Part shown: piece by piece, positions 30,191 to 41,799 of the stretch
Numbering within the stretch: position 1 is the stretch's first letter
Layout: every line of letters begins with the position of its first letter
Origin: Nyssa sinensis
Lineage: Eukaryota > Streptophyta > Magnoliopsida > Cornales > Nyssaceae
Direction of reading: 5' to 3'
NCBI GenBank assembly: GCA_008638375.1
Contig: CM018048.1
Span: forward strand, 9,024,040-9,088,039
Length of the DNA stretch: 64,000 nt
Made by a program: the position numbers and the translations under genes
The notes under the pieces: generated by a model
Database searches by the model: none
Told to the model about the DNA's origin: nothing
Seen by the model: only the letters and a program-made list of their open reading frames with translations

Positions 30191-32269
30191 TGTAGAGACA
30201 TGAAAAATTGAGGATGAATTTTTCATTCTGACAATAGGGTTGTGATACTCTGACCGAGACATGACACGTAGACCGAGGTAGACCGGCTGATTTGTGTAGT
30301 ACCTAGGTAACCCGAGCTGTTAGGACTCTATGTCGTGATATTTTATAGATTGAACAATTTGGGATGTAAGTAGTTTATTTTGAATGGCCAGTACAGACGA
30401 CACCTAGACAACCCGGGATTGAGTCTCGTAATACGTGTGCGCACGTATTTCTATGCATGCATACATTACGTGTATAAGTATAGGCCATAAAATATAAGTG
30501 TATGTGTACGTGCTTGGAATTTAATATATACATATGTGTATGGAAATATATATATATATATGTATAATATGTGTATTATATATGTGTAGGTGTATATGGT
30601 GGAACATGTATATATATATATATATATATATTACATGTATGTTATGTGCATATAATTATATGTGTATATATATATATATAACCGGTGCTATGTGTGTGTT
30701 GGAATGTGTATGATATATGTGAAGATATATATATGTATATATGTATATGTATATATATATAATATATGATATAAAGTGTGTGCATGTAGTGTTGTATGAC
30801 ATGTATGTACATGCATTCAAATGTATATATATATATATATAAACACAAGGCATAAAATGGGTGCGGATCAGTGTGTGTACTGGTGCGTGTGTGTTTTAAA
30901 TATATATATATATATATATATATGTTGCGTGTGAATGTGTGTTTGCAGGCTGATGGAGTGTGTAGATAGGGGTTTTGTGCCTATGTAGGTGAAACAGGTT
31001 GAGTGTGGAAGTGGGCTTGATGTAAACAGAGAGAGAAATAATAGAGAGAGAGAGAGAGAGAGAAATGATAGAGAGAGATGGGGTGATATATGTGTATCCG
31101 TTGGTGTGTATATGGGGTGTCGGTTGAGAGAAAAAGGAAAGAAAAAGTAGAAGAAAGAAAGAGAGAGCTATGGAAAAGTTGGAAGAAAAAAGTTGAAGAA
31201 GGGAGAAGGTTGGAAGGAGAAGAGAAAGAGACCTGCAACAGGAGGAGGAAACCCATAACAAGGAACATCGAAAGGCGAAGAGAAAGCAGTCTGATCCTTT
31301 CACATCCTCACTGCTGTTCACTACACTACGAGTACGGTTTATTTGGGCTGAGACCAACCCGTCAGGTATGGTGTTTTACTAATGTTAGAAATGAAGTTAA
31401 GTTAGGAATATTTTGTGAATGGTTGGAATGACTTGTATGTTTATTTGGAATGTGTTTGCTTGATGATTTGGAGTTGGTTGTTCACATGCTTACGTGTTAC
31501 CTGCGCTCCTTGATGATTTAGTGAAATGATAAATATGAATCATGACATGTGTTTAAATTGATTACTTGAGATATGCTTGCATGAGAGAATAGTTGGTGAT
31601 TTATGTATTATTGTTCCGAGCATGCTATATTTTGGAAATCATGTTTCATTGAGATTGCATTGGCATATTGGCATATGGTGAATCTTTTGAGAACATGGCA
31701 TGAGTTGAGCACGTGGTGCTTTGCATTGTGAGGGTGCAGATCCTGTGGTGAAAAACCCAAAATTGGCCATTGCATTGGTACTCCGAGCCATCGGGGAGAG
31801 GCCCGTAAATGAGACATGGGTGTGGCATCAAGTGCATGGGTGCGTCATGCATACTTTCATTGCATTGTACTTGGAAAGCATTTAGAGATAAATGTACACT
31901 TTGCACATGTCACGCTTTAGCTTTATTTTTTGCATTAGCATTTCACTATACCAGCAGTTAAGCTGACCCATTCGTGGGACATACATTACAGATGAGGATG
32001 CCCCAGCTACTTGAGATTTGATGACAGCTTGATAGAATACAGCATTGGGTGTATTTTGACCTATGGGACTTATGTTTTGTAATGTAAGGGCTTAAACCCG
32101 AATGACCCGTGAACACTGTAATGGCGGGATGTATTTCATGTTATTTTGATGTATCGATGGTAATAGATGCATGCTTAGTTACAATTTGTTTAGATTGTCC
32201 TTTATTTTATTTTTCTTTCTGCTTCGTTACTCGCACCTCGGGTTCCTGCAGGGAATTCGAGGCGTGACA
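30191..32269 (+). mobile_element. Solo LTR S2 (2079 bp) inside gag of Tat element 2
   Basis: Begins TGTAGAGACATG, ends TTCGAGGCGTGACA, with exact target duplications CCTAT (30186-30190 and 32270-32274). It is related to S1 and to the right-hand chromovirus LTR by the shared blocks GTGGTGAAAAACCCAAAAT (31746) and TACCAGCAGTTAAGCTGACC (31950). Predicted intron 31366-31991. Dense (TA)n tracts lie at 30548-30920 and a (GA)n tract near 31040. Confidence 0.93.
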
Positions 32270-33358
32270 CCTATCCCGTTCACATTGGAGCCGAAGCCGT
32301 AAGGGAAAATTCTCTAGGAGTCCTGCCTAGGGACCCACGTAGGGCTGGAAAGGTGGCAGAGTCCATGTGCCGAACTGTTGTTATGAGAGGTGCTCGAAAT
32401 CCTCCAGAGCAAGACGAGTTGGCTAGGTTGCTTGGACGGCTTGCCATACCATTCACTCCTGCCATTATGTCAGAGGAGAGACCAAAGAAGTTTGTTGTAC
32501 CGAAGTTCACCCCATATGATGGGACTACTGATCCAGGGGACCAGGTCACATTACCAGCACACGATGGCACTACATGGGTCCTCTGATGCCTTTATGTGTC
32601 GTACCTTCATTACCAGCTTGAAGGGTACCGCTCTGAAGTGGTTTCACCACCTCCCACCAAACTCAGTCACCAGCTTTTATGAGCTCAGTAGGCGATTCCT
32701 AAACAAGTTCATGACCAGCAGAAGGTTGAGGAAGGGACCTGAATTCCTGTTGAACGTCAAGCAGACCAAAGAGGAGACCCTCAGAGCTTACATTGCGCAC
32801 TTCAATGCTGAACTTACCGAAGTTACAGACTGTAGCCCAAGCTTCCTAGTAGCCACTCTAACCGCTGGCCTTGCTTAAGGAGGTTTTAGGGAGTCTCTGA
32901 CGAAGAGTCCCCCTACCGACATGGCAGCTCTCATGGATCGAGTCAGGAAATACATCAATTTGGAGGAAGCAAAAAATACCTCCCAAAAGATTAAAGAGCA
33001 AGCTCGGAAAGATGACATAAAGAAGGATGGCCAAAAAAACGACGATCAAAAGAAGGAGTCGAATACGGCCAGGAAAGGGGACGGAAGCCTAAAAAAGAGA
33101 AGGGTGCCCAGAACCCTGCTCAATGCGGCCCCTAGGGGATTCACCAACTTCACTCCGTTGAACACCTATCCAAATTAAATACTTCGGCAGGTCCGATTTT
33201 AGGAGAATCTGAAGTGGCCGGAACCTCTTAGAGGGGATCCAAACCTCCATGATCAGACCAAGTACTGTGACTTCCACAAAGACCGTGGGCATACAACTAA
33301 TATATGCCAGGCCCTCAAACATGAAATTGAGCATCTCATAAGGAGGGGTCATTTGTAG
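32270..33358 (+). pseudogene. gag C-terminal region of Tat element 2
   Basis: Homologous to gag of copy 1: FVVPKFTPYD, CRTFITSLKGTALKWFHHLP, FLLNVKQTKEE and a zinc-knuckle-like CDFHKDRGHTTNIC. A frameshift lies near 32545. Stops at 32876 (TAA for CAA), 33176 (TAA for CAG), 33200 (TAG for CGG) and 33356 (TAG for CGG) are all absent from copy 1. Confidence 0.85.
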
Positions 33359-34116
33359 GAATATATCAGACAAGACGGAGGCAGAACCCCGGCAATGAAA
33401 GGCCCCAACAAGGGAGACCCGACCAAAAGCTTGAACAGAGACAAGAACAAGGAAGAAACGAACCTCAACGACAGAATAATGAGGTTATCTTTGTCCTCCA
33501 TGCTGACATCCCGACAATAGGGACCTCTAATAGAGCACGAAAACGGTATGTCTAAGAGGCCAGAACTACTCCCACCATCCTACCGATCTCCCATATCGAG
33601 AAAAGGATGAAACCAGTGCCTGAAATCCAGTTCACGGAGCAAGATCTTGCTGGGGTACATTGTCCTCATAGTGATGCCCTCGTAATCTCTCTCAAAATTT
33701 CCAATTTCGAGATCCGAAGAGTTTTAGTGGACACTGGGAGCTCTGCAAACATTTTATTCTACGAGCCCCTCAAATTGATGAAGCTTAATCCCAGTGACGT
33801 CAAACCCACAGCCGTGACCATGGCAGGATTTGATGGGAATCTCAACACTCCACTAGGAAAGATTGACCTCTCTACTACAGCAGGAGAGGGAGACGGACAA
33901 AAGACCACTATGACAGAGTACATGGTCCTGAACGCCAATTCCCCTTACAATGTCATAATTGGGAGACCATGGCTGCATCAGATGGGAGCAGTCACTTCAA
34001 CCCTCCACCAGTGCCTAAAGTACGTCCATAATCAAGCCGTCTATTCTATTAAAGGGTGCCAACCGACCTCCAGGGGGTGTCATGCTCTCGCTCTCAAAGA
34101 GAAGGCTCCCAAATAG
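33359..34116 (+). pseudogene. Protease region of Tat element 2
   Basis: The domain at 33607-34116 is open, with the active site VLVDTGSSANILFYEPL intact (copy 1 has DTS) and VIIGRPWLHQ. Upstream a TAA at 33553-33555 replaces the CGG of copy 1. The region ends at the TAG shared with copy 1 (34114-34116). Confidence 0.85.
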
Positions 34117-34125
34117 CAATTACAG
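34111..34125 (+). promoter_or_regulatory. Putative readthrough site, Tat element 2
   Basis: AAA TAG CAA TTA CAG, identical over 15 bases to 2051-2065 in copy 1. It is the only stop codon found at the same place in both copies. Confidence 0.72.
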
Positions 34126-35067
34126 CATGCTCGTGAATGCATGGACCCAATCCATTCCCACCTTCATGAGGCAGAAGATTGCCCTTCCGGAATCAAGGAG
34201 CCATTAAGCCCTAGAGGAAGGGATAGTAGGGACAAGCCTATAGGGGAACCCATCAAAGTACTGGTCAGCTCGAAATCGCTAGGACGCTATCTGCAGATAA
34301 GTCCAAACCTGACATCTGCTGAGCAAGATGAAATAATCAAGTTATTGAAAAACAACATCTCCGTGTTTGCTTGGGAAACAAAGGATATGGAGGGAATAGA
34401 CCTAGGTCTCATTACCCATAAACTGATGGTAGATCCAGACCACCCACCAGTGAGACAAAAAAAGAGACCACTCGCTCTAGAGCGGCACCGGGTCATCAAT
34501 GAGGAGGTCCAAAGGCTGCATGAGGCCAAGATGATACGAGAGGTATTCTACTCTAACTGGTTAGCCAATACCGTTCTGGTCAAGAAGAAAAATGGCAAGT
34601 GGAGAGTCTGCGTCGACTACACAGACCTCAACAAAGCCTGTCCCAAGGATAGCTTCCCTCTGCCGAGAATAAATCAGCTAGTCGATGCCACTGTAAGGCA
34701 CGAACTCATGAGCTTCATGGATGCCTATTCAGGATATAACCAAATCCAGATGTACCCTCCAGATCAGGAGAAAACAACATTCATAACCAAATGAGGTCTC
34801 TATTGCTACAGAGTAATGTCGTTCGGTCTAAAGAATGCTGGGGCCACATATCAATGTCTCGTCAATAAGATGTTCAGCCCTTTGCTTGGCAGCACCATAG
34901 AAGTCTATATTGACGATATGCTAGTCAAAAGCTTACAAAAGGGGAACCACCTCCAGCACTTAGCTCAGACGTTTGGCTTCCTGAAGCAGCATAAGATGAA
35001 ACTGAATCCCTCAAAGTGTACGTTCGGAGTGACGAAGGGAAAGTTCTTGGGGTATATTATTTCATAA
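34117..35067 (+). pseudogene. Reverse transcriptase region of Tat element 2
   Basis: Motifs LVKKKNGKWRVCVDYTDLN, SFMDAYSGYNQIQM, FGLKNAGATYQ and catalytic YIDDML are present. It is broken by a TGA at 34792-34794 (copy 1 AGA; CGA to TGA is plausible) and ends at a TAA at 35065-35067 (copy 1 CAA). Confidence 0.88.
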
Positions 35068-37436
35068 AGGGGCATTGAAGCAGATCCCACTCAGATCAGG
35101 GCTCTGACTGAGCTGGAGTCACCAAAAACTAAGAAGGACATTCAGGCTCTGAATGGCAGAATTGCAGCCTTAAGCAGATTTATTTCCAAGTCCACTAACC
35201 GCTGTCTACAATTCGTCAAAGCCTTAAAGGACAACAAAGCTCTACAGTGGACAGAGGAGTGCAAGAAGGCCTTCCAAGAGCTGAAGGAATATCTAGCCTC
35301 GCTTGAACTCCTATCAAAACCAGTCCATGGAGAAAAATTGCTTCTTTACCTTGCAGTCTCTGAAAACGCTGTCAGTTTAGTACTGGTCAAGAAGCACAAG
35401 GGAGTTCAAAAGCCTATATTTTATGTCTACAAAGCATTGTTAGACACAGAAAAGAGGTATCTTGAAATTGAAAAGCTGGTTCTTGCACTAATAATCTCAG
35501 CACGAAAGCTCAGACCTTACTTTCAAGTCCATCCCATCGAGATCCCTACTGCTTATCCCTTGAAGTCCCTACTAAGAAAACCTAAGGTATCAGGGCGATT
35601 GGTCAAATGGTCAGTAGAACTGGGGGAATTTGACATATCTTACATCCCATGAATCTCTATCAAAGGTCAAGCCTTGGCCGATTTTGTTGCCAAATTCACC
35701 CCAACATTACAGGACAAGGCCCTCTTTGAAAACTCAGAAACATGGCAGCTCTATACTGATGGATCTTCTACTGACCACGGTTCTGGTGTGGGCCCGGTAT
35801 TACAGTCTCCTGATGGGCTCGTAGTAGAGAAGGCAGTTAGCCTGGGGTTCAAAGCCTCCAACAATGAAGCAAAATACGAAGCCCTTGTCCTGGGAATGAA
35901 CCTAGCTCTGGAATGCGAGGCTCAGAACCTCAAAGTTTTCTCTGATTCCCAACTGGTGGTAAGCCAAGTTCTAAGAGAATTTGCCGCTAAAGATGATCGG
36001 ATGCTTCGATATTCAGAACTCGTCAACTCATTAAAACAATCTTTCCAAACATTCTCCATCCAGAAAATAGAAAGAGGCCAGAACTGCAGAGCTGATGCTT
36101 TAGCAAACATGGCATCTCCCCTAGACTCAGGGGCTGATTTTATGATAAAAATCTCCCATCAACCCAAACCAAGCATTGAGGAGATCCAAGTCGCCCAAGT
36201 TACCAAACAGCCTCAAAACTGGATGACCCCCATCTTCCAGTACTTAAAAGAAGGACTCCTCCTTGAGGACAAGAACAAAGCCAAACGAATCCGAATTAAG
36301 GTGGCTCGGTATCTGATCCTGAACGATAAGCTTTACAGAAGGTCATATTCTCAAATTCTGCTGAGATGTCTTGCTCTAGAAGAATCCCAGTATGTCCTGG
36401 CGAAAATACACGAGGGAATCTGCGAAAATCATAACGAGGGCAGAACCATAGCCCACTAAGCTCTGACCCAGTATGTTGAAGCAGGCTAAGGAGTACATCC
36501 GAAAATGTGACAAATGCCAAAGGTTTGCTCCCTACCAACACCATCCCCACCACGAGCTCATTCCTATTGCCAGCCCATGGCCCTTTGTTCAGTAGGGAAT
36601 GGATATTATAGGCCCATTACCTAAGGCCACACCGAATAGGAAATATCTTCTAGTGGCCATTGACTATTTTTCCAAATAGGCAGAAGCAAAGCCTCTAACA
36701 TGCATTACTGAGAAGGAAGTCAAGAGCTTCGTCTGGAAAAGATCGTTTGTAGGTTCGGCATACCCCGTGTAATCATCTCAGACAATGGTACACAATTTAC
36801 TGGCAAAGCCTTCAAGAAATTCTGCCAAGATTTGGGTATCAGTCAGCATTTCTCCTCTCCTGGTCATCCCCAAGCTAATGGGCAAGCAGAAGTCACCAAT
36901 CGAACAATCTTTGATGCCCTTAAAAAGAGGTTCGAAGAAGCCAAGGCAAGATGGGTCAAAGAACTCCCTAGTGTGCTTTGGGCTTATAGAACAACTAGAA
37001 GAACTCCAACCTCCGAAACTCCCTTTTCACTCGCTTACGGAACCGAGGCAGTTATTCTAGTAGAGATCGGTATACCAACACTGAGGACTGAAGCTTTCAA
37101 CTAGGAGTCCAATCATCAGCAGCTAGCAGAAAATTTAGACTTACTTGAGGAAAAGAGGGACGAAGCCAGGATCAAGATGGAAACGTACCAGCAAAGGATG
37201 GCTAACAACTCTAAATTGGGCTCAAGCCTGTCAGCTTTCAAGTTGGAGACCTCGTTTTAAGAAGGGTTTTTCTAAACACCAAGGATCCCGCAATGAAAAA
37301 ATTATCACCTAATTGGGAAGGCCCTTACAAAGTGACAAAAATTGTTAGGCCTACCACTTACTGGCTAGAAGGCATTAATGGGAAACCTGTTCCCAGACCT
37401 TAGAACATAGAACATTTGCGGAAGTATTATAAATAA
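35068..37436 (+). pseudogene. RNase H, second RNase H and integrase of Tat element 2
   Basis: First RNase H about 35100-35660, second RNase H 35740-36110 (LYTDGSS, NEAKYEAL, SDSQLVVSQ), integrase 36380-37436 with ISDNGTQF and QANGQAEV. Stops at 35650, 36457, 36593, 36677, 37102 and 37401 all correspond to C-to-T or G-to-A changes from copy 1 codons. A small deletion near 36470 removes part of the zinc finger, and frameshifts occur near 36739 and 37216. It retains the SKPVHGEKLLL segment deleted in copy 1. Confidence 0.88.
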
Positions 37437-37475
37437 AGAAATTTTTTCTTTGAAAGACTCTTTGAAGTATTCCCG

Positions 37476-37652
37476 TCAAATGTACAGACCTCATGGTCTG
37501 GTCCATCAAATGTACAAACTTCTAGTCTGGTCCATCAAGTGTACAGACCTCATGGTCTGGTCCATCAAATGTACAGACTTCTAGTCTGGTCCATCAAATG
37601 TACAGACCTCATGGTCTGATCCATCAAATGTACAGACCTTCGAATCTGGTCC
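37476..37652 (+). repeat. ~30-bp hairpin tandem array downstream of pol (copy 2)
   Basis: Six units of the form TCAAATGTACA + inverted repeat + GGTCCA. Stems are CAGACC/GGTCTG or CAGACT/AGTCTG, different from the stems in copy 1 but in the same place and still paired. The last unit is decayed. Confidence 0.88.
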
Positions 37653-38452
37653 AAAACAAAGAGGCTAATTTGCTCAATTATATTCTCAATCTAATTATTT
37701 GCACACGTCTCTGGGCTCAGCAAGCATAGTTATTACTACATTCACTCAAATTATTGCAGGTTACTGTACTCGAAAGATTACTTTACAGAGCTGGTCTGAA
37801 CAAGAGAATGAAGAACTCGGATATTGTCAAAGACAAACTCATGCACTACCGTGCAGCCGTAACTTAACATATCGCCAAAACAACTTAGCTCGCAGGATTT
37901 ACAAAGTATTTCAGTTTGGAAAAAGCATAGATACTATGAAAATCTATCTATGCAAATGGAACCATTAACAGAAAGCAGTTGGCAACAGTGCTTAGAAAAA
38001 TGTGCTAGCTCGGGAGGAACATAGTTTATCGAAAGAAAAAGGAACTCAGTTTTATTGATAATCTTTGAAAAAGTTACATTAGAACGAATAAATCAACAGA
38101 GAGACAAACTACAAGTCTAAAGCTACAATAATTTCGGAACAAGGCGTATTTCAATTTTATGCCATCATGGCCTTCTTCCTCTAACTCCTCTAAAATCAAA
38201 GTTCTAGGGTCCCAGGACATCATTACCACCATCACCGACTCCCATTTGAAAGGAAAGAGCCCTGAACCCTAATCTGCATCACCGCCTGCCCTGGCACCAA
38301 TGCAGAAGGATGACTCCAGGTATCACGACACCTTCATTCTCCGCATTCATTCTCCTCAAATTCAGCATGGCACCTTGGCCGGCTTGTGCAAGGGTCTTTG
38401 CCCAGGGAAGAAGGGGAGGAGGCATCTCCCCATCATCTTCATCATCAACGCT
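37653..38452. other. Non-coding 3' region of Tat element 2
   Basis: No gene on the plus strand. AATAAA on the minus strand (38056-38051) sits in the block shared with copy 1 as the likely 3' end of antisense ORF A. Confidence 0.45.
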
Positions 38453-38686
38453 CTAAGCCTCGATTGAATCAAAGAGGGCCTGCCTCCATGAGGGGAAATC
38501 CCTATCAGATGCTAAGATGGACAAAGAGATCTTCATCTCCTTTAGTCTTTCCATAGGAACCAAGGTAAAAGGGTGGGCTACCCTTAGCCACAGTTTGATC
38601 ACACCCAACTTAGACTGAGGATCGTCAATCACCTCCGAATGATAGAAACTTCTATAGCAATTCAATTCCCCTTGATAGGGAAACAT
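38453..38686 (-). CDS. Antisense ORF A of Tat element 2
   Basis: A 77-codon minus-strand frame, homologous to 6948-7418 of copy 1 over most of its length. A TATA-like AATATATAG lies about 55 bases upstream of the ATG (near 38740), a plausible promoter spacing. A stop after SIEA interrupts homology that continues downstream (acidic, proline-rich tail). Function unknown. Confidence 0.5.
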   Translation of the reverse strand: MFPYQGELNCYRSFYHSEVIDDPQSKLGVIKLWLRVAHPFTLVPMERLKEMKISLSILASDRDFPSWRQALFDSIEA

Positions 38687-38952
38687 TATGAAAATAGAGA
38701 ATAAGAAGAATGGGCATGTAAGCTCCCCCTCTCTCCTCTATATATTGATCCTTGAAGACAAAGAGTCATCCATCCAAACCGTCGCGATGGTTTAGGAAAA
38801 AGAGTGGCCTCAAAAGCCCCAAATGAAGGGTGCGTAATAAATGAGGTGATGAACCGTCATCTTATAAGATAAAAACACGGAACGCTTCGTCTTGAGCCTA
38901 TAGCCTAAGTTACGTACTAAAGCTCTAACTAAGGCTTAGGGGGAGGAGTAGC

Positions 38953-39540
38953 TGATATACCACAAAATGACAGACCAATCCCAATATGACACGTGTATCT
39001 ACAGGTCAATTAGGGGCTCGGTCATCCAAAGCATGCCGAGCATTCAGAACAAAACTACAAAACTTAAAGGGCCGAGCACATGCCTACAGAGTAGAGCTAC
39101 ATTCTTGCAGAGCCTACAGGTCCGAGCACAGACCTCCAGAGCACTCTCCGCTACTCAGAGCTCATCAACGCCTTAATATTTTTCGAGCAGGAAATAAGGA
39201 AACAGTTTTCTACAAGGAAACTGCTACACATGGTTATCTCTATTTTGATATAATATCTAACATGGAAACTACTATCTCCAATGATCAAATCCCTACTTTC
39301 ATGGCTCCAAATCCTATTCAACTTAGGAAAGCCACCATCTATATATTAAACCCTAGAGGTACGCTTTATTTTCTATGCTCATTCTTTGGCTTACATTACT
39401 TTCTTTTCAATTCAATTTATTAACTTAAGCATCAGAGCGGCTACCGCCGGAGCCAATCTGGTGGTCCTCTAATCATTTTCTTGAGTGTTCTTCAGGTCGC
39501 AGAAGGTCAAAGTCGGCTACAGCCAAAAAGTGCAGCATCA
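38953..39540 (+). mobile_element. 3' LTR of Tat element 2 (588 bp)
   Basis: Begins TGATATACCA just after the polypurine tract AGGGGGAGGAGTAGC and ends GTGCAGCATCA. TATA box at 39339-39350. Confidence 0.95.
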
Positions 39541-40231
39541 CCTTTTTACATTAAAATAGTTCAATTATCCCCAAACAAGCATTTCAAAAAATCTAAACAA
39601 ATACCCAATTATTTCCAAAACTCGTTAAAAATGTGAAACAGCCCATCCAAACACAGCTTAAACATACAACCTAGTTAAGCCTAACTCATGACTGAAGTAA
39701 TGGACTCTAAACAAGGAACCCAATTCATTATATGATTAGGTGAAAGTAAATGCTCACATTTCGCAATAAGAAAGTAAGAGTTGAACTCATAACTTCAAAT
39801 TCGACAAAAAACATATATGACCAACTAGATTAACTCCCGGCACGCGGCAGCGGCATCTATACCTTTCTTTGCGCAAAAAATCTCAATTTCTGTTTTAACT
39901 AGTCATATTCTGAAGTTCAACTCTAACATTACTCTTTAATTTTGTTAGATACTATTTTTAATTTGATTTTTTAATTCAAAATATTTTAACAATCAATGAA
40001 ACGGTCATTTTTTATTAGTTATGTTTTTTAATAGCAGCATGCCCGATATAAATAAGATCATAAATATAATACACAATTCTAAAATGTCTAAATTGTGACA
40101 TCATCATAAGATTAATATAATTAATTAATATTATGTTATCTTTTTATTAAATTAATATAATAATTTAAGAGAATATTTTAAACCATTAACATATATATAT
40201 ATATATATATTGTTATCTATTAATATAATAA
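39541..40231. other. AT-rich spacer
   Basis: No coding frame or RNA gene seen. A (TA)n tract lies at about 40189-40210. Confidence 0.5.
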
Positions 40232-41799
40232 GAAATAGCTAACTATTTTAGAATGTCGACTTTTAGCTAGCAAGAAATCTCAACTCCAATTAATTATATT
40301 AATCTTCTCATGATATCACGGTTAATATATTTTAGGATTATATTAATTATATTTAAGATTATTCTTAAGTTATTTTTATTATGTTTATAAAAAAAAGTTA
40401 AAAAATAATCGTTATAAATTGATTGTCAAAAGCTAACCTTTAAAATTTGACTGTTAAAAATAACTATTGAAATATGACCTCTAAAATGAGCATTGAAATT
40501 TAATTATTAGAATATTTTAAATTAAAAAAATTAAATTCAAAAATATATATAGTCAAAATAAAAAATAATGTTGAAGTTGACATTCAAAAAAATGAGTAAC
40601 AAAAATAAAAATAAAGAATTTTTATTTAAAATAACTAGCCAAAATGACTAGCATTGTTAAAATTATTGTTTTTTTTTTTTTGAAAAGACACTCGCTATTA
40701 TGGCTAAAAGAAAAAAAAAATACCTATCCTGTTCTAGATGCTTTTATTTCATATCTTTCATTCTTTTTCATGGTGTGAGAGGCGCAGAGCCCAGGGATAT
40801 GAGTTGAAGCCATGTTTTGTCCAAAAAGGATCACAAAACACAAAGAGAATTTAACGTAGAGAGCAAACTTTATTCTTAATATCCAATTACAATTTTAATA
40901 ATGTAATGTTAATTGATGATATTTTTGCTAAGTAACTGTATTCTTGATATATAGAAGGTTAGAAATTAGGTAACAGTCCAACCAAAAGAAGGATCCAGAA
41001 AAAACTAGAGGTTATACAAATTAATTTCCAAAAAAAAAAAAAAAATTGTTTACGGCATCTTCCCACTAATAAAGTCTTAAAAAAAACAACATTCGCATTT
41101 TTTTAATGTATTATAAGTATTATGTATAACACATTCACAATTATCCTTCGATGATGATGTGCCCACTTTCTCCCACATCGATTAGAAGTCAAAAACTGGT
41201 ATCGCTTATAAGCCCCAGGCTGCTCTCTTCCTATCACAAGGCATTTTCCCCCGCCCAGGAGGAGGAACAAAGCCATGCGGGCTGCCCAGGCCCAAAGCGG
41301 ACAATATTGGGCTAGGAAGACTACAGTACGCGGAAAAGTCCAGCATCAGTTTGGCACCGTCTGTGGGAACGAGGCCTGCTCTTGCCCTACTCCACCAGTC
41401 CCGATTGGGGGAGCAGCTGATGTGCCTATTTTCTCCCACATTGATTAGGAGTCGAGAACTGGTATCGCCTGCTCTCTTCCTAGCACAAGGCATTTTTCCC
41501 CACCCAGGAGAGAAACAAAATTGTGCAGGCCACCCAGGCCCAAAGCGGACAATATTGGGCTAGAGAGCCTACGGTGCGCGAAAAAGTGCAGCATCAGATG
41601 ATATTAAAAAAATTTCTTTTAATATATACAATCAAGTTATCACTTATTCATTAATCTCACATTAGTCCTAGTATATGTATTCAAGGAAGCTTCTGTATTT
41701 GTGGATAAGCCATCAACAATGGATGGAAATTCTGACGTAGATGGCCTTTTTGTTTTTTTAATAGAACAAGATGAATGATGTATTAGTCTTTCAAATTAG
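40232..41799 (+). repeat. Repeat module R, copy C (interrupted twice)
   Basis: Matches copy A from GAAATAGCTAACTATTTT onward. It is interrupted by about 265 bp at 40721-40985 that the other copies lack (flanked by AAAAGAA-like repeats) and by the TRIM at 41155-41596. Confidence 0.8.
41155..41596 (+). mobile_element. TRIM (miniature LTR retrotransposon, 442 bp)
   Basis: Two LTRs, 41155-41348 (194 bp) and 41418-41596 (179 bp), both TGATGTGCC...GCATCA or CAGCATCA, flank 69 bases that hold only a primer-binding site (TGGCACCGTCTGTGGGAA at about 41352) and a short polypurine tract (GATTGGGGGAGCAGC). The target duplication GATGA is exact (41150-41154 and 41597-41601). The LTR body has CCCACATCGATTA, CTTATAAG and AAGCGGACAATATTGGGC, motifs I associate with other plant TRIM LTRs. 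It codes for nothing and must move in trans. Termini and primer site match the Tat elements nearby. Confidence 0.92.

Larger units (their letters stand above)
28991..39540 (+). mobile_element. Tat-lineage Ty3/gypsy LTR retrotransposon, copy 2 (complete, multiply mutated)
   Basis: Both LTRs (28991-29569 and 38953-39540), a primer-binding site, gag, protease, RT, two RNase H domains, integrase, a hairpin array and antisense ORF A are present. Gag is split by solo LTR S2 (30191-32269). At least thirteen private stops and several frameshifts break the frames. The LTRs differ at about 7% of the first ~265 bases compared by hand, so the insertion is not recent. Antisense gene B of copy 1 is absent; about 2.7 kb is missing before the 3' LTR. 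The flanks ACTTT/CCTTT suggest a decayed target duplication. Confidence 0.93.

Noticed and set aside
30642..31357. Minus-strand ORFs rich in Tyr/Ile and Ser/Leu
   Set aside because: They arise from (TA)n and (GA)n tracts in solo LTR S2.
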